Origin: Gigantopelta aegis
Lineage: Eukaryota; Mollusca; Gastropoda; Neomphalida; Peltospiridae
Reading direction: 5' to 3'
NCBI RefSeq assembly: GCF_016097555.1
Contig: NC_054701.1
Span: 30,746,707-30,810,706, forward strand
DNA length: 64,000 nucleotides
The notes below the pieces were generated by a model. That model did not search any database. It saw only the letters and a list, made by a program, of their open reading frames with translations, and was not told where the DNA came from. Both the position numbers and the translations under genes were made by a program. How positions within the stretch are numbered: position 1 is the first letter of the stretch; every line of letters starts with the position of its first letter. Shown in pieces: positions 33,051 through 45,091 of the stretch.

Positions 33051-33194
33051 AAGTGTGTTTTGTTTAACGACACCACTAGAGCACACCGAGTCCAAGAAAG
33101 GATATTCACACAATGTATTTCTCTTCGTCCTAGTATTTAACAACGTAATTTTCTTTTTAATTCAAACGATATGGGGTTTTTGTACACACATTTT

Positions 33195-33310
33195 GGGGGA
33201 AGTAAAATATAGTTTCGGGATACTATGTACAAAATTAAGACGACCAGAAATACCTTGTTTATACGTGCAGATACTGACATTCTAAGCAACAAACTGTATT
33301 TAATGTGCAG
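33195..33310. mobile_element. MITE family B fragment
   Basis: AAAATTAAGACGACCAGAAA and GATACTGACATTCTAAGCAA match the family B right half. Confidence 0.5.
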
Positions 33311-33639
33311 AGGCGGATCCAGGGGGGTGACCATGGGGACGCGTCCCCACACCAAATTTTTCAAGTGACCTCAAAATGTTCAAGTGACCTTTTTGTTTAT
33401 ATAAAAATTGATTTTCACGTAAGCATTTTTAGCTGCATGTGTTTAGCTGTTGTGCATGTATGTGCAAGCTTCCAGATGTGTGTCTGTGTTACTGAGTCTC
33501 AATGGGGTTCACCACATTGTCTAATGCGAGTAATGAGCGCCTTAAAGTTACGTGATCAAAGTTGCATAATGATAGCCTAATAGTTTTTGCTTTGAAATGG
33601 TATTGATTTTCAAAATTACTAATGAACAATAGGCTCTGT

Positions 33640-34060
33640 GATTTTCATGTATATCTGCTCTACCTAGACAGCTGTCTCTACAGTGCCCTTTACAGCTATA
33701 GTTTACAAATGCCCCTTTGTATCGTTTTTTTTTTTTTTTTTTTAACGTATAATTGCCCTACCCAGATAGAGTCGTCCTTAAAATAGTTCCAGTTAAAGTT
33801 ATAATTTACAAACGCCCCTTTGTATCGTTTTTTTTAATTTAATTTTTTTTTTTATAACTGCCTTTCCTAGACCGAGCCATCCCTAGACTAATGCCTTTTA
33901 AAGTTTTAATTTACAAGTGCTTACAAGTGCCCCTTTTTATCGGGTTTTTGTTTTGTTTTGTTTTTGTTGTTTGTTTGTTTGTTGTTGTTGTTTTTTGTAG
34001 GCTATATCTGCCCTTCCTAGACAGATCCGCCCCTGGAATAGTGCCTTTTACAAAACGTTA
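33640..34060. repeat. Minisatellite, about 115 bp x 4, diverged
   Basis: Units share TGCCCTTCCTAGACAGA, TAATTTACAAATGCCCCTTT and GTATCGTTTTTTT. Confidence 0.6.
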
Positions 34061-34099
34061 TCAAAGTCAAATTACAAAGAAATATATGATAGTCATACT

Positions 34100-35600
34100 T
34101 ATATACGAAGCAAAGTTGATTCAATGGCTTTTTTCTAAAATTCACGATTTAGTGATTGAGATCTTAGAATAATAATTAATAATAATTAATAATAATTAAT
34201 AATAATTTTTGGATTATAAAAATCCAAAAGAGGAAGTGATCACTGTCTGAAAATGGGTAATTTTACTATCAAGATGCCAAGGGGAAAAACACATTCTTGG
34301 GTTATAATACTATGCAAAATAATGCTTAAAATAGTTTTAAAATTATTGTTTAAAAATAACTAATTTTGCGATTCAGATGCCAAGAAAAGGCGTTTAAAAC
34401 CATCCGTTTTTAAAATATCCCCGGGGGAGCATACCCCCGGACCCCATATATATCTCGTGCCATTCTCAACAACGACCCTGATTATTAGTCAACCCCACTT
34501 TAAAAAAATGCTCACACGAGCCTCAAAGCTCATACAGAAAACCGCAGCTCGTACACTGTGATGAATACACAAACGCATTCATATTAACTGCAAATATCAA
34601 AACTTTTATTAAGATGCCCTTTTAACGAGCCAATGTGTCCCTTTTTGTTTGCCCCCCCCCCCCCCCCCCCCAAAATAAAAAAAAATAAAATAAAATATTC
34701 CTGAATCCGCCCATGATGATTAATTATGCTTGTCAAAAGGATTCCGTTAGTCGAACACATATCACAATTGAAGCCAACCAGAAGAGTTTCTTTAACTAAA
34801 TGTTTTCAGCTCAAAAGTGCTACATTAATGTATGTAGTATTCAAAGGGATTCATATATTAAAATAGAGGCGGATCTAAATTTTGTGAGTTATAATTTATT
34901 ATATATTAATTTATTTATTTTTTTCGATCCCTCTCCAAAGCTCCCCAAAAGTTCCCTTGGCATTCCGCCTCATGCCATTGCCCCCCCCCCCCCCCCCCCG
35001 AATGGATTTTCTGGATCCGCCACTGTAAAGTGTAGCTGTGCTTTGCAGTTTGTTTTATTTTGTATATAGTCTTCGAGAGCATATATACCAAGAGTGGTGG
35101 TTCATAAAATAAGTTTTTTTCTTATTTAAAAGTGCAAATTTAGAGCTCCTATTCTAGGAGATATTACTATTTAACCATTGAAAGTATCTTCAAAATATTG
35201 TAGAAAAACTATGAAAAAAAAAGATATTACTACTAAACCATTGAAAATATGTTCAAAACATTTTAGATACATTATGAAAAATATATCACTTCTTCCAGTA
35301 ATATCACACAAAATTAGGTTTTGTTAAATTCATGTTTTTGTTTACGCTATGTGGCATTTTTATACACCAACTCTGTAGGATTGGACTTTACCACTAAACT
35401 ATAGACACGGGTCTACCCTACAGCTGACCTAGGTTCATGGGGTTTTGCTATCCAGGTCAGAGCTTCTTTCTTTCCTTTTTGTTCCCAACAAAATAATAGC
35501 CGCGTCGGTGATTCCGTGTCGGGTCGGTTTCTTCAATACAAAGACTCGCAGGTCACATGGCGAAGACAGAAGACCTCCTAGGAATCCGTGGAAGAGGTTC
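34100..35600. other. Intergenic, nothing coding recognised
   Basis: AT-rich with an (AATAATT)n run (34160-34206) and C runs (34652, 34980), often beside TGAATCCGCCCATG- or GGATCCGCCACTG-type words that hint at one degraded repeat. Confidence 0.45.
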
Positions 35601-35611
35601 ACACATCTGCG

Positions 35612-35642
35612 ATGATGATGATGATGATGTGGTCGCTTATAG
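35612..35642 (+). CDS. Gene 3 exon 1 (start of signal peptide, six ATG codons)
   Basis: Six consecutive ATG codons, then TGG TCG CTT ATA G and a GTTAGT donor, the same donor hexamer as gene 4. Joined to 41781 it completes an Ala codon and a signal peptide ending LGYVAS. Any of the six ATGs could start translation. Confidence 0.55.
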
Positions 35643-38600
35643 GTTAGTCACAACAGTTTCTCAACCTTTTCTTTCTAGCGGCGCACCAAAATATAACTTA
35701 TAATGTTTCTTTTGGACGTCAGTATAAGTTCTCTTACATTTATAGGCTCAAAATGGAAAGTAAACTATGGTCCTGGGCCCCGTTCCACGAAGCGATCTTA
35801 GCCCTAAGATTACCGTAAGCGCATGGCTACCCTATGCACTTAAGTTGATCTTGGGGCTAAGATCGCTTCGTGGAACGGGGCCCTGGCCTGTTGTTATCTT
35901 TGTATACCAAATTAAAAGGAGTAATAACATTTTATAACGACTAGAATTATATATTAAATACATTTTCTTGTTTAGAATATCAGTGCCTTCATATTCGATA
36001 TGTTTCTGATCTTCCTAATATTTTCAATTAGCCCAAAGTACAGTTGGTATCCCAATAATTTCGTGAGTTCGAAATTATTAGGAAATAAAATGAAGTTTGA
36101 CCGTGTACAAACAGTAGGACGATCAGAAACACGTTTGATATACAACCACTTATATCAGAGCCATACCCTCCGGGGGGGGGGGGGGGGGGGGGCAGGGGAG
36201 ACAGTTGCCCCCCTGAGAATCTCACTTTTTGTCTTTTACTCCAGAAAATAGCATACACATCTCAGGGTTTAATTTGTATAGTGTTTCATTTGTTTATAAA
36301 AAGTAGTGCCCCCCCCCCCCCCCCCAGCATTTTTATCAGTGTACGGCCCTGTTATATTTTATTTAAAAAAAATATTTAATATATAATAACAGTCTCTGTT
36401 GGTTGACATCATCGCCGATAAGTGGATAATCCCTTTAATGTTTTTGACTGTTTTTGCTATACGTCTTGAAACGACAGTTTACTATATTGTTTCCACTACA
36501 GTCAATTAGTGGATTTGTTTTTAAATAGTTAAGTTATAACGTAACACGTGTTGAGACATGAAAACAAATATTGACGGTAACAAGTATTCTAGTAAAGGAA
36601 TTGATCATACTTTAAGTTCGGAGATTGGAACAAGCTAGAGGAAATCCAGTACCCACTCAACACCTATACACTAGAACATTTTAGCTGGCCCGCAAATTCC
36701 TGGTTTGATGGAGTCTGGAATAGCCTTATATACTAGTAAACTAAATGATGGTATTGTTTGCTTTATTTATTCTATGTTCCAATCTAGCATACTTCTTATG
36801 TGCAGGGGCATAGCGTGATCTGGACCTGGGAGGGTGGGGGGGGGGGGGGGGTGGGGGGTCGAATATGAACCAAGTGGAACATTTTTCTATTTTGTTTTTA
36901 CACCACCAGAAACTCCATATGTATATAACAGTATGTTTTAGTTCTGAAAGCGGACCATTTGCTTCCCCCTCCCCAGCCTACGCCTCTGATGTGGGGGCTT
37001 GATCTAGCTCAGTCAATAAAGTGCTCGCCTGAGATGCTTGCGTTCTAGGATCAAACAAGTGCACCACGACTGGTATATCAAAAGCCGTGGCATGTGTTGT
37101 CCTTTCTGATAAAAGATCTATTGCTGCTAATGGAAAAAATGTAGCGAGTTTCCTCTATGATTACGAGTCAAAAATTACGAAATGTTTCACATCTAATAGC
37201 CGATGATTAATAAATCAATGTACTCTAGTTGTGTCGTAAAACAAACCAAACCTTAACTTTTAAAAAAAAAAAAAAATGTGATAATACATTTTGTCAGTCT
37301 TAACGGTATGCTAATTTTAGCAGTGTGCGTTTTGAAATAACTACCCACATTTGATAAAAACAATAATAACCTACTGGAGTGTCTGTCGTCACACAATTTT
37401 TCCTTTTACGTTTATATTTCTTTTTCTTTATGTACGAATTTACTCCGAGAATTACTGGAATGGAAAATAGCTCATTCGTTGGGCGATCCCTTGAAATGCG
37501 ATATATCATAGAATTGACTCACCTTAGTAAACCAATTAGGTTTGTTTAGATGTCCCAACTAGTGTTCCACGGCCGGTATATCTAAGGTGTGTGCCTTTTG
37601 CTGGAAACTACATATAAAAATATCTTGTTACTGTTCTGTAGGGGTCGTCTATATGGCAGAAGCGAGTTTTTTCTTATTCTGTAGACCAAATGTTGCAATA
37701 ACCAGTTTTAGATACCTAAATGTACACCGTTCTTCAAAAATATAGCAATACAAGTTGCATGTTGTATGGCAGCAGTTGACGATATCCGTTGGCAATAAAG
37801 AGGCATGGCTGTTGAAATTTAGGCTATAATTGGTCTGTGTTTTGCATTATTAAAATATGTAGAAAATTATAGTAATCCTGGGACGTTTTGACAATGTGAC
37901 GGTGTGTGGGTGGGTGGGGGGGGGGGGGGGGGAGTGTGGTTAAGCAGACGTGTTTTTTGTCTAACAACTAACTGCAACAATCACCAGAGGTGGACAGAGA
38001 ACATTTTGGAATCACGGGGAAGTTATTTTGGAATGAGAAAAAGTGAAAGAACGAATGTTATAATGTTAAAACGCATCTGCTATTGGGTGTCGAATAAATT
38101 AAATAAAACATATGTGCATATTCACGCTGGGATTTTTGATAAAATAACTAAATAGGTTCCTCCTATCAGTGGACTCACTATTTTTGCATTATACATTTTT
38201 AGGATAGTAATTACTATATATATTTGGTACTTAATAGACTGTACTATATACCCTGTACCAACCTCCATTTAAAGTATTTTTTTGCTAATAGTTAAGGTTT
38301 GGCTTGATTTTAAAAATTAAAAAAAAAAAAACTATTTTGGAAATAACCAAAATGTTCTGTTGTTTTTCTACGAGTAATTTTTAATATAAAAAACATTGAT
38401 CAAGATATAAATGAAACAACAATTTTCAACCATAGTAAAGGATGTCTGCTCACGGAGTTTGAAGTTATATTTTCTCGATTTCTTGGATGTCTAACTATTA
38501 GAAAGAGATTAATAAATAAATAATCAAATATAGAGTTTAGTCGGATAAACTACATAAGAAAATATAATTTCAAAAGCCATGAGCGGACATTCTTCAGTAT

Positions 38601-39889
38601 TGGGCGAGTATTGCTGTTGCGTTTTTCTAATGGCCAATGTTTTCTTCTTCACAACTTGCGCATAAAGTAGATTTTTAATTTTGTTGTTTCCAAAGCACTT
38701 TTCGGTTTTTTTTTTTTAACGTCAAGACAATATTAAAAAAACTGACAGAAACCCCCCAAAAAAACAACAACAAACAAACAAACAAAACAAAACCAAAACA
38801 AAACAAAACAAACAAAAAACCACCAACCCCACACAAAAAACCCCACCAAACCAAACAAACAAACCCTCCCACACTTAAAAATGAGGATGGTACGAGGTAT
38901 AGGTATTGTGTGGTGAGTAACACAAAAAAAAAGAAAAAAAAAAAAAAAGAGAGAAAAAAAGCCATTGCCTAGACACTGTGCTGGGGTTAAACAGTTTCAA
39001 GTGTCATAGACTGGTTTTCTTCCAAAGGTACATGCATATAATTAATGGGCATTGCAGTAACGCTTAGTCATTGTAAAAATAGATGTCATGTGATACCGCC
39101 TCACGTGAGAATGATCTTGCCAATTCAAGTGAGGCCAGGCGTGCAATTCGGCCATGATGCTAGTACACCGTCACAAAAAAGAACTGAAAAGTCGCTGCCC
39201 GTTTCAATTCTATGGCGCATTGTTATACAGCATATCAAGTTGAGAAACGAAGACACATATTTTAATCTTTGTTATTCTGACAATGATTCAAGTCTCTCAT
39301 CAAGTCTTAAGGCTGTTCCATTATTATGATAATAGAGTGAGGTATTATAAACAAGCATTTTGAGAGTACTGCTATAAGCAATACATATTCCCTATAGCTA
39401 CCGGGTCCCACACATTTTCGTATCTTCTAAGTGTAAGAGCCATAACTCTGTGAAAAACAGGTAGATCATCATGAAGTCTGTAGCAGTACACCATAGTTTG
39501 ACACCCAACAGCCGATGTATTTTTCGTGCTGGGGTGTCGTTAAACATCTAATCTAATCTAATCTAATTTAATCTAATCAGTAGCAGTACATATTAAAGCT
39601 AGACATAAAGTTTCTTGAGGCATTCCGAAAACAAAATGCAGAAAACAAACTTTTGTATCTCCTAAGTTCAAGGGCCATAACCCTGTCAAAAATGGGTAAA
39701 TCGCCATGAAAGACAAATTTCTTCTGTAGCAGTACATATTAAAGCTAGACAGACGGACGGACAAAAGGAGGGTGACGAAACCTATTGTCCTCTCCTGGAG
39801 GACCGGTAGAAAACTAATTAGACCGAATATTTCTGTCTCTGTAAAGCTTTATTTAACGTTTTATTTAAAAAAAATAATAATTTGTCTAT

Positions 39890-39946
<57 letters not shown>

Positions 39947-42900
39947 TCGCGGAAAAAAGTTCCTGTGCACCAAATGATTGGATATAGAATATAATTTACT
40001 TGAAATCTGGTTATAACAATTTCAGTAACTGAACGTGTAATCACTCCCGTCGATATTCCAGCGGTGTCCTGTCAATTGCAGGAACTATTCATACTTTGTG
40101 ATCACACGTTGCTTCTGTTTGACGTCATTTTTCTTATCATTGGACTTTAAAACTATTGTATGGATTCTCATCACTCAGAAAAATATTTTTGTTGGTATCT
40201 GATCGTCGTCAGTGTGATGCCACGCCTCCCAGAAAATGGACTCCTTCGAACGATGGGTATGATTGAGGTTATAACGGCACAAACGCTGTTGCTAGTAATT
40301 TTGGTATTCATTGGTGTTCATCAGAACACTATGCAATATCTGCGGAGATGTTCTCGACAGTTTAGGGGTGCTAGAGATCTTCCATGTTTAAGGAGTCGAC
40401 ACGTGACGCCACGTCAGCAAATCGTCAGTATTAAGCGGGTGCACATATGGAATCATTTGGAAATGATACGTTTAACATCCTAATGCATGTCTAAGCTAAG
40501 GCCAATCAGTGGAAGAAATGAACGCAACCGATTAGGTGATAACAAAGTACGACCATGACCGTACATCAGTACGTTGTTCTGTTCCATCATCACCGACGGC
40601 TCACCAAACATTGTGTAGACAGTACTTCAGGTTCAGAAGGCAGGAGAGGATCACCATATTTTTAACAGATAAATAGTACATCTATGTAAATCACAATATT
40701 TTTAAATTTAAAAGTCCTACTGAAATTTTAATGATGTACAGGAACTTTTTTCCGTAAGTATATATAACTTATGTTCAAAGCCATTGATATAAATATAAAA
40801 TTGACAAATCATTAAAAAATAAAAATAAAACATGAATTAAAGCTTTACAATAAATCAGTGGTGTTATTGTAGGAATAGGCCTTAAGACAGGTAGGTACGA
40901 GGTTCGCACGAATTTTAATGTCTCAATGGGAGACAACTACACCGAACCATTAATGTACCGTCCTGGCCTGTCCCGAAGTGAGTGCTAAATACAGCGTGCT
41001 TGAAACTTACTTGGATATAAGCTCGGAAACAAGTGGAAACAACTAAATAACTAACTAAACAGACACACGTGTACGTCACAACATAAACATATAAACGAAA
41101 CCAGGCAGGATCTAGCCCAGATTGTAGAGCGTTCGCCTGAGGTGCTCGTGTCGTAGGATGATGATTGAACCACCTCAGTGGGCCCATTTTATAATTGTTT
41201 GTTTCCCGTCCCAACCAGTGCCCCACGACTGGTATATCAAAGGCCGTGGTAACAAACGTGTATATTAAAGATCCCTTTCTGTTAATGGAAAAATGTAACG
41301 GATTACCTTTAAGACTATGTTTTAAAAATTTACCAAAATGTTACAGTCAATGTTTAACCGCTACACCACCAAGGATGTTATTGTCCTTCAAAGTATTGTT
41401 GTTTTTCAAATACTGACACGTCATATAACTGTTGTTTGGGTTCTCTTTTCAGCGCTGGGGGCGGGATGTAGCCCAGTGGTAATGCACTGTCCGTCGGGAA
41501 TAGATTCCAATCCCTGTAGGTGGGCTCATTTGGCTATTTCACGTTCCAGCCATTGCACCACGACTGGTATATCAAAGGCCGTGGTACGTGCTATTCTGTG
41601 GGATGGTGCATATAAAAGATACCTTGCTACTCATGGGAAAAATGTAGCGGAGTTTCTCTCTAAGACTAAATCAAAATTACCAAATGTTTGACATCCAATA
41701 GCCGATGATTAATAAACTAATGTGCTCTAGTGGTATCGCTAAACAAAAAAAAACCTTTACTTTTTTAAACTCTTTTTCAGCGCTGTGCATATTGGGATAT
41801 GTTGCATCAAATAATGGCGAAAGCAGACATCACCGCGGTCGATCGGAAACTGACTTCCGGCAGATGATGCACCGCCAGAGACAGGACGGACAGCTGGACG
41901 ACCGGGCCGTGCGCGAATACTGCGAACAGATGCTGAGGTATCACCAGATTGTGCAGAATATCCGGGACAACCCTTCCGATGCAGGACGTTACCGAGAAGA
42001 ACTCCGACTACACCACCAGGCAATGCACGGACAAGGATTTGGACGGCGCCAGGAACGGTTCCACCATGGGAGATCCCACCACGGAGGGTCCCGCCATGGA
42101 AGATTTCGTGATATGATGGGCCATCGTTTGTCCAGCCATCACGGACATCATAGATCGAGAGGCTTTAGAGGCATGGAACATAACGTCTGCGACCAGTACA
42201 GGGGAATGCAGCAATCTGCAGGACAACGTAGAGGATACAGGACGGAAAGGGGGCGTCCTGCGGTTGGTAAGGATTGTACAGAAATGATAATCTGTATATC
42301 ATTTATTGCCTTTAAAATGCGCCATTCACAGAACAAAATTAAACTTCCTCTAGTCCCCACCCCCACACCATACCCAGCAAAACACCAACATCGAAGAAAA
42401 AGAAGACAAAATGTCTGGTCCGACTGGGCTATTTCTCGTCACAGACACTGCATCACGATTGGTATATCAAAGGCCGTTATATGTGCTATCCTGTCTGTTG
42501 GATGGTGCTTATAAAATATCCTTTGCTATTAATGGACAAACGTAGTGCATTTCCTCTGAAGACTACGAGTCAAAATTACCAAATATTTGACATCTAATAG
42601 AAGATGATTAATAAATCAATGCGCTCTAATGGTGTCGTTAAATAACATACACTTTAACTTTTTTCACGAGTCTGGAGAGACGTCCACTTTGCTACTCTCT
42701 TCCACCTCGTCTTATGTGCTCATGGTAATAGTAGAACGATCACATAACAAATATTAGTGGGGGCGGGACGTAGCTCAGTGGTAAATTAAAGCTTTTGCCT
42801 GATGCGCGATCGGTCTAGGATCAATCCTCGTCAGTGGGCCCAATTAGCTATTTCTCGTTCCAGTCACTAGTGTAACAAAGGTCTTGGTATGTACTATCCT

Positions 42901-43649
42901 GTCTGAGGGATACTGCATATAAAATATTCCTTGCTGCTAATCGGAAAAAGTAGCCCATTACGTGCCGGCTACGGATTTTCTCTCTATTTATCTGTGTTGT
43001 CCTTAACCATATTTCTTACGCAATGAGACTGTAATTAAAATGTGTTGAGTACATCGTTAAATACAACATTTCCCCCTTTATCTTTCATGGGGCGAGACGT
43101 AGCCCAGTGGTAAGCACTCACTTGAAACGCGGTCGGTCTGGGATCGATCCCCGTCGGTGGCCCCATTGGGCTATATCTCGTTCCTGCTAGTGCACTACGA
43201 CTGGTATATCACAGACAGTGGTTTTTGCAATTCTGTCTGTGGGATGGTGCAAATAAAACATCCCTTGCTACGAATGGAAAAGTATAGCTGGTTTTCTCTC
43301 TAAGACTAGATGTGAAAATTACCAAATGTTTGACATCCAACAGCCGATGATTAATAAATCAATGTGCTCTAGTGGTGTCGTTAAACAAAACACACTTTAA
43401 CTTTATCTTTCATAAATATTACTTGGAAAACAAAACAAAACATGCATCACGCACTACATCTATTTACAAAACATTAAACGATCGACTTAGACTCGGCGTT
43501 AAATACTCGAAAGGTATATTATATATTCTGTACGAATTTTAACATCAATATTTTGTCTTGTTTCAGACCAGGACTTCCAGGACGACATAACCTTGAATAA
43601 CATGGCTAACATGGGCAACAACGCTCGACAAGTCCATAAGAAAAAATAA
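35612..43649 (+). CDS. Gene 3: secreted Arg/His-rich protein, 199 aa (3 coding exons)
   Basis: Not a family I recognise. Exons 35612-35642, 41781-42266 and 43567-43649 join in phase 1 at both introns (31 + 486 + 83 = 600 nt). The signal peptide reads MMMMMMWSLI / ALCILGYVAS with cleavage likely after Ser20. Residues 55-94 form a module shared with gene 4: REYCEQMLRY, then NP at 74-75, YREELRLHH and MHG. Residues 97-142 are His/Arg/Gly-rich (HHGRSHHGG, GHHRSRG). One Cys lies in the module (Cys58) and one at 147. Exon 3 adds DQDFQDDITLNN and a basic end. I count about 31 Arg and 19 His in 179 mature residues. The first exon is the least certain part: an out-of-frame ATG lies upstream at 35556. 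Metal, phosphate or polyanion binding would suit the composition but is inference. Confidence 0.72.
35775..35883. mobile_element. Palindromic MITE, copy 2, in gene 3 intron 1
   Basis: GGGCCCCGTTCCACGAAGCG and inverse CGCTTCGTGGAACGGGGCCC, perfect over the outer 20 bp; about 130 bp after exon 1. Confidence 0.75.
35935..36150. mobile_element. MITE family B, degenerate copy
   Basis: TTCTTGTTTAGAATATCAGT, GAAATAAAATGAAGTTTGAC and AGGACGATCAGAAACACG blocks. Confidence 0.5.
36995..37258 (+). mobile_element. SINE (family 1), shortened
   Basis: Head TTGATCTAGCTCAGTCAATA to tail A, with part of the core missing; a worn second copy lies at 37530-37710. Confidence 0.7.
37711..39480. other. Gene 3 intron 1, middle, nothing coding recognised
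   Basis: AT-rich, G run at 37917-37932, long A/C-rich tract 38750-38960 (CAAAACAAAACA type). Confidence 0.5.
39491..39580 (+). mobile_element. SINE tail (type C) with (AATCT)n end
   Basis: GTTTGACACCCAACAGCCGA to GGGTGTCGTTAAACATCTAA; same tail as 10526-10609 but a different terminal microsatellite. Confidence 0.7.
39893..39944. repeat. (TA)n microsatellite
   Basis: About 50 bp of pure TA, directly abutting the transposon end at 39944. Confidence 0.9.
39944..40760. mobile_element. Non-autonomous TA-target DNA transposon
   Basis: Ends CTCGCGGAAAAAAGTTCCTG and, inverted, CTTACGGAAAAAAGTTCCTG next to TA. The 0.8-kb interior has one 107-residue frame without recognisable transposase motifs. 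Confidence 0.7.
40883..41345 (+). mobile_element. Degenerate SINE family 2 (40883-41040) and SINE family 1 (41107-41345)
   Basis: The first keeps ACAGGTAGGTACGAGGTTCG and CAGCGTGCTTGAAACTTAC; the second keeps head GATCTAGCCCAGATTGTAGA and core CCACGACTGGTATATCAAAG. Confidence 0.6.
41458..41769 (+). mobile_element. Full-length SINE (family 1) across the gene 3 splice acceptor
   Basis: A 312-bp tRNA-derived SINE: head GATGTAGCCCAGTGGTAATG, core GGATGGTGCATATAAAAGAT, tail GATGATTAATAAACTAATG. Target duplication CTCTTTT(T)CAGCGCTG at 41443-41457 and 41770-41785 contains the intron acceptor and first 5 exon bases of gene 3. Confidence 0.88.
41781..42266 (+). CDS. Gene 3 exon 2 (40-residue module and His/Arg-rich region)
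   Basis: Starts at the CTCTTTTTCAG acceptor that belongs to the downstream copy of a SINE target-site duplication, and ends at a GTAAGG donor. It is a symmetric 1-1 phase exon of 162 codons. Confidence 0.82.
42415..42655 (+). mobile_element. SINE (family 1), head missing
   Basis: Core and type A tail (GATTAATAAATCAATGCGCT) in gene 3 intron 2. Confidence 0.75.
42762..43080 (+). mobile_element. SINE (family 1 head, tail type B)
   Basis: Head GGCGGGACGTAGCTCAGTGG, core TGCATATAAAATATTCCTTG, tail ATATTTCTTACG ... GTTGAGTACATCGTTAAATA, the tail type ending in T/C-rich sequence. Confidence 0.8.
43089..43400 (+). mobile_element. Full-length SINE (family 1), young, in gene 3 intron 2
   Basis: Also 312 bp, head GAGACGTAGCCCAGTGGTAA to tail AACAAAACACACTTTAA, with the perfect 13-bp duplication CTTTATCTTTCAT at 43076-43088 and 43401-43413. 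The duplicated target lies at the end of the SINE at 42762-43080. Confidence 0.88.
43567..43649 (+). CDS. Gene 3 exon 3 (C-terminus)
   Basis: Starts after TCTTGTTTCAG in phase 1; encodes QDFQDDITLNNMANMGNN and ends in a Lys run before TAA. Matches the position and phase of exon 3 in gene 4. Confidence 0.72.
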
Positions 43650-44165
43650 ACTGTCCAAAAATACCATTCTTTGTATACTAGTATTTATACTGTACCATTT
43701 TTACTAACCAGTATAATTTGGACACATTTCGATCGCCGTTACATAAGAAGATGATTTATCATTTTGAGTACGTCAAATCTCTAACATCAATTATTTCTGC
43801 ACATAGCAACAAGGCAAGCAATTAATTTGTGACGTTGTTAAATGGACATGAACTGGAACTGTTTGTGGTGCTATTATATACACTTGTACCTGGAGATGAA
43901 CACACGATGTGTAAACAGAAACAAATATAATCAATACACTGCAGGTTGCTATTGAGTAATAATAAAAATGTCAAAAACTCAACATTTGATTTTTTTCAAA
44001 CAATATGTATCTATTATACAATAATTTTAGTGTTCCAAACATCATATAATCACATAGATGTACATTCTTTTATTCACACATACAACAATGAGCCATATCT
44101 GTATTCGTAACAATGCATAGAATAAACATCTTTTCTCTTCTCTTTTATTCAGTTTTGTTAAGGTG

Positions 44166-44525
44166 TTAAAGGGACATTCCTGAGTTTGCTGCACTTTTTA
44201 AGATGTTATCGACTAACAGAGACTTTTTAACGATTGTAATTACATCAAATGTATTTTTTCTGCATAAAATATTAGTGGCTGTATATTAAACGTGTTAAAT
44301 TTCATCTTATTTCTTAAAATATAGTTTTTTCGTACGTACGAAATCATTTGAAGACAAAATCCACTTTGGGCTTCTTACAAATATTAGGACGACCAGAAAC
44401 ACATTGAATATACAGACACTGATATTCTAAACAAGAAAATATATTTAATATGTAAGTTTAATCGTAGAACTATTTTATTAGTCGGAAACATCTTACAATG
44501 CAGCAAACTCATGAATGTCCCGTTA
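44166..44525. mobile_element. MITE family B, complete copy
   Basis: TTAAAGGGACATTCCTGAGT and, inverted, TTAACGGGACATTCATGAGT; GCAGCAAACTC at both ends; flanks read TTAA. Confidence 0.75.
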
Positions 44526-44847
44526 AAAATGAGTAATTGTAATGTATAAAATGATCGGCAATCCAAATACACATGTCCGTATTCGTATTAAAAATGTTCT
44601 GCTCTGTGCATGAAAGTGAGATACTATTAAAGGTATATTTTAATTTGTATGCATCCTTTTATGCGTGTTCTTTGTATAATAATTATGTACATTAATATTT
44701 ATATTATTACAGATAAGCCGCGTGCACACTAGCCGTTTTCTTTCATAATTCCTGTAAGGAATGGCGTATGTACTTTTATATTGTATTTTATATTACATTT
44801 TATTACTGTGTGCATAAAGTGAGACTCATTTCATTTCATCTTATTTT

Positions 44848-45091
44848 TGTGCTTATAGCCAATTAAGGTTCAAGCACTCTGTCCTGGCACACACCGCAGC
44901 TATCTGGGCTGTCTGTCCAGGACAGTGGGTTAGTTGTTAGTGGTTAGTGAGAGAGAAGAGGGTGTAGTGGCCTTACACTACCCACTGAGTTGTTAAAACT
45001 CGCTCTAGGTGGGAGCCGGTACTGGGATGCGAACCCTGTACTTACCATCCTTATATCCGATGGCTTAACCACGACACCACCGAGGCCGGTC
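44848..45091 (-). mobile_element. SINE (family 2), complete
   Basis: Minus strand, GGTTCAAGCACTCTGTCCTG to ACGACACCACCGAGGCCGG. Confidence 0.8.

Noticed and set aside
40160-40483. 107-residue frame inside the TA-target element
   Set aside because: No transposase motif or helix-turn-helix I can recognise; kept only as part of the element.
42762-42840. tRNA-like sequences (also at 11711, 18534, 32714, 43089)
   Set aside because: They are SINE heads followed by the SINE core; no stand-alone cloverleaf tRNA gene was found.
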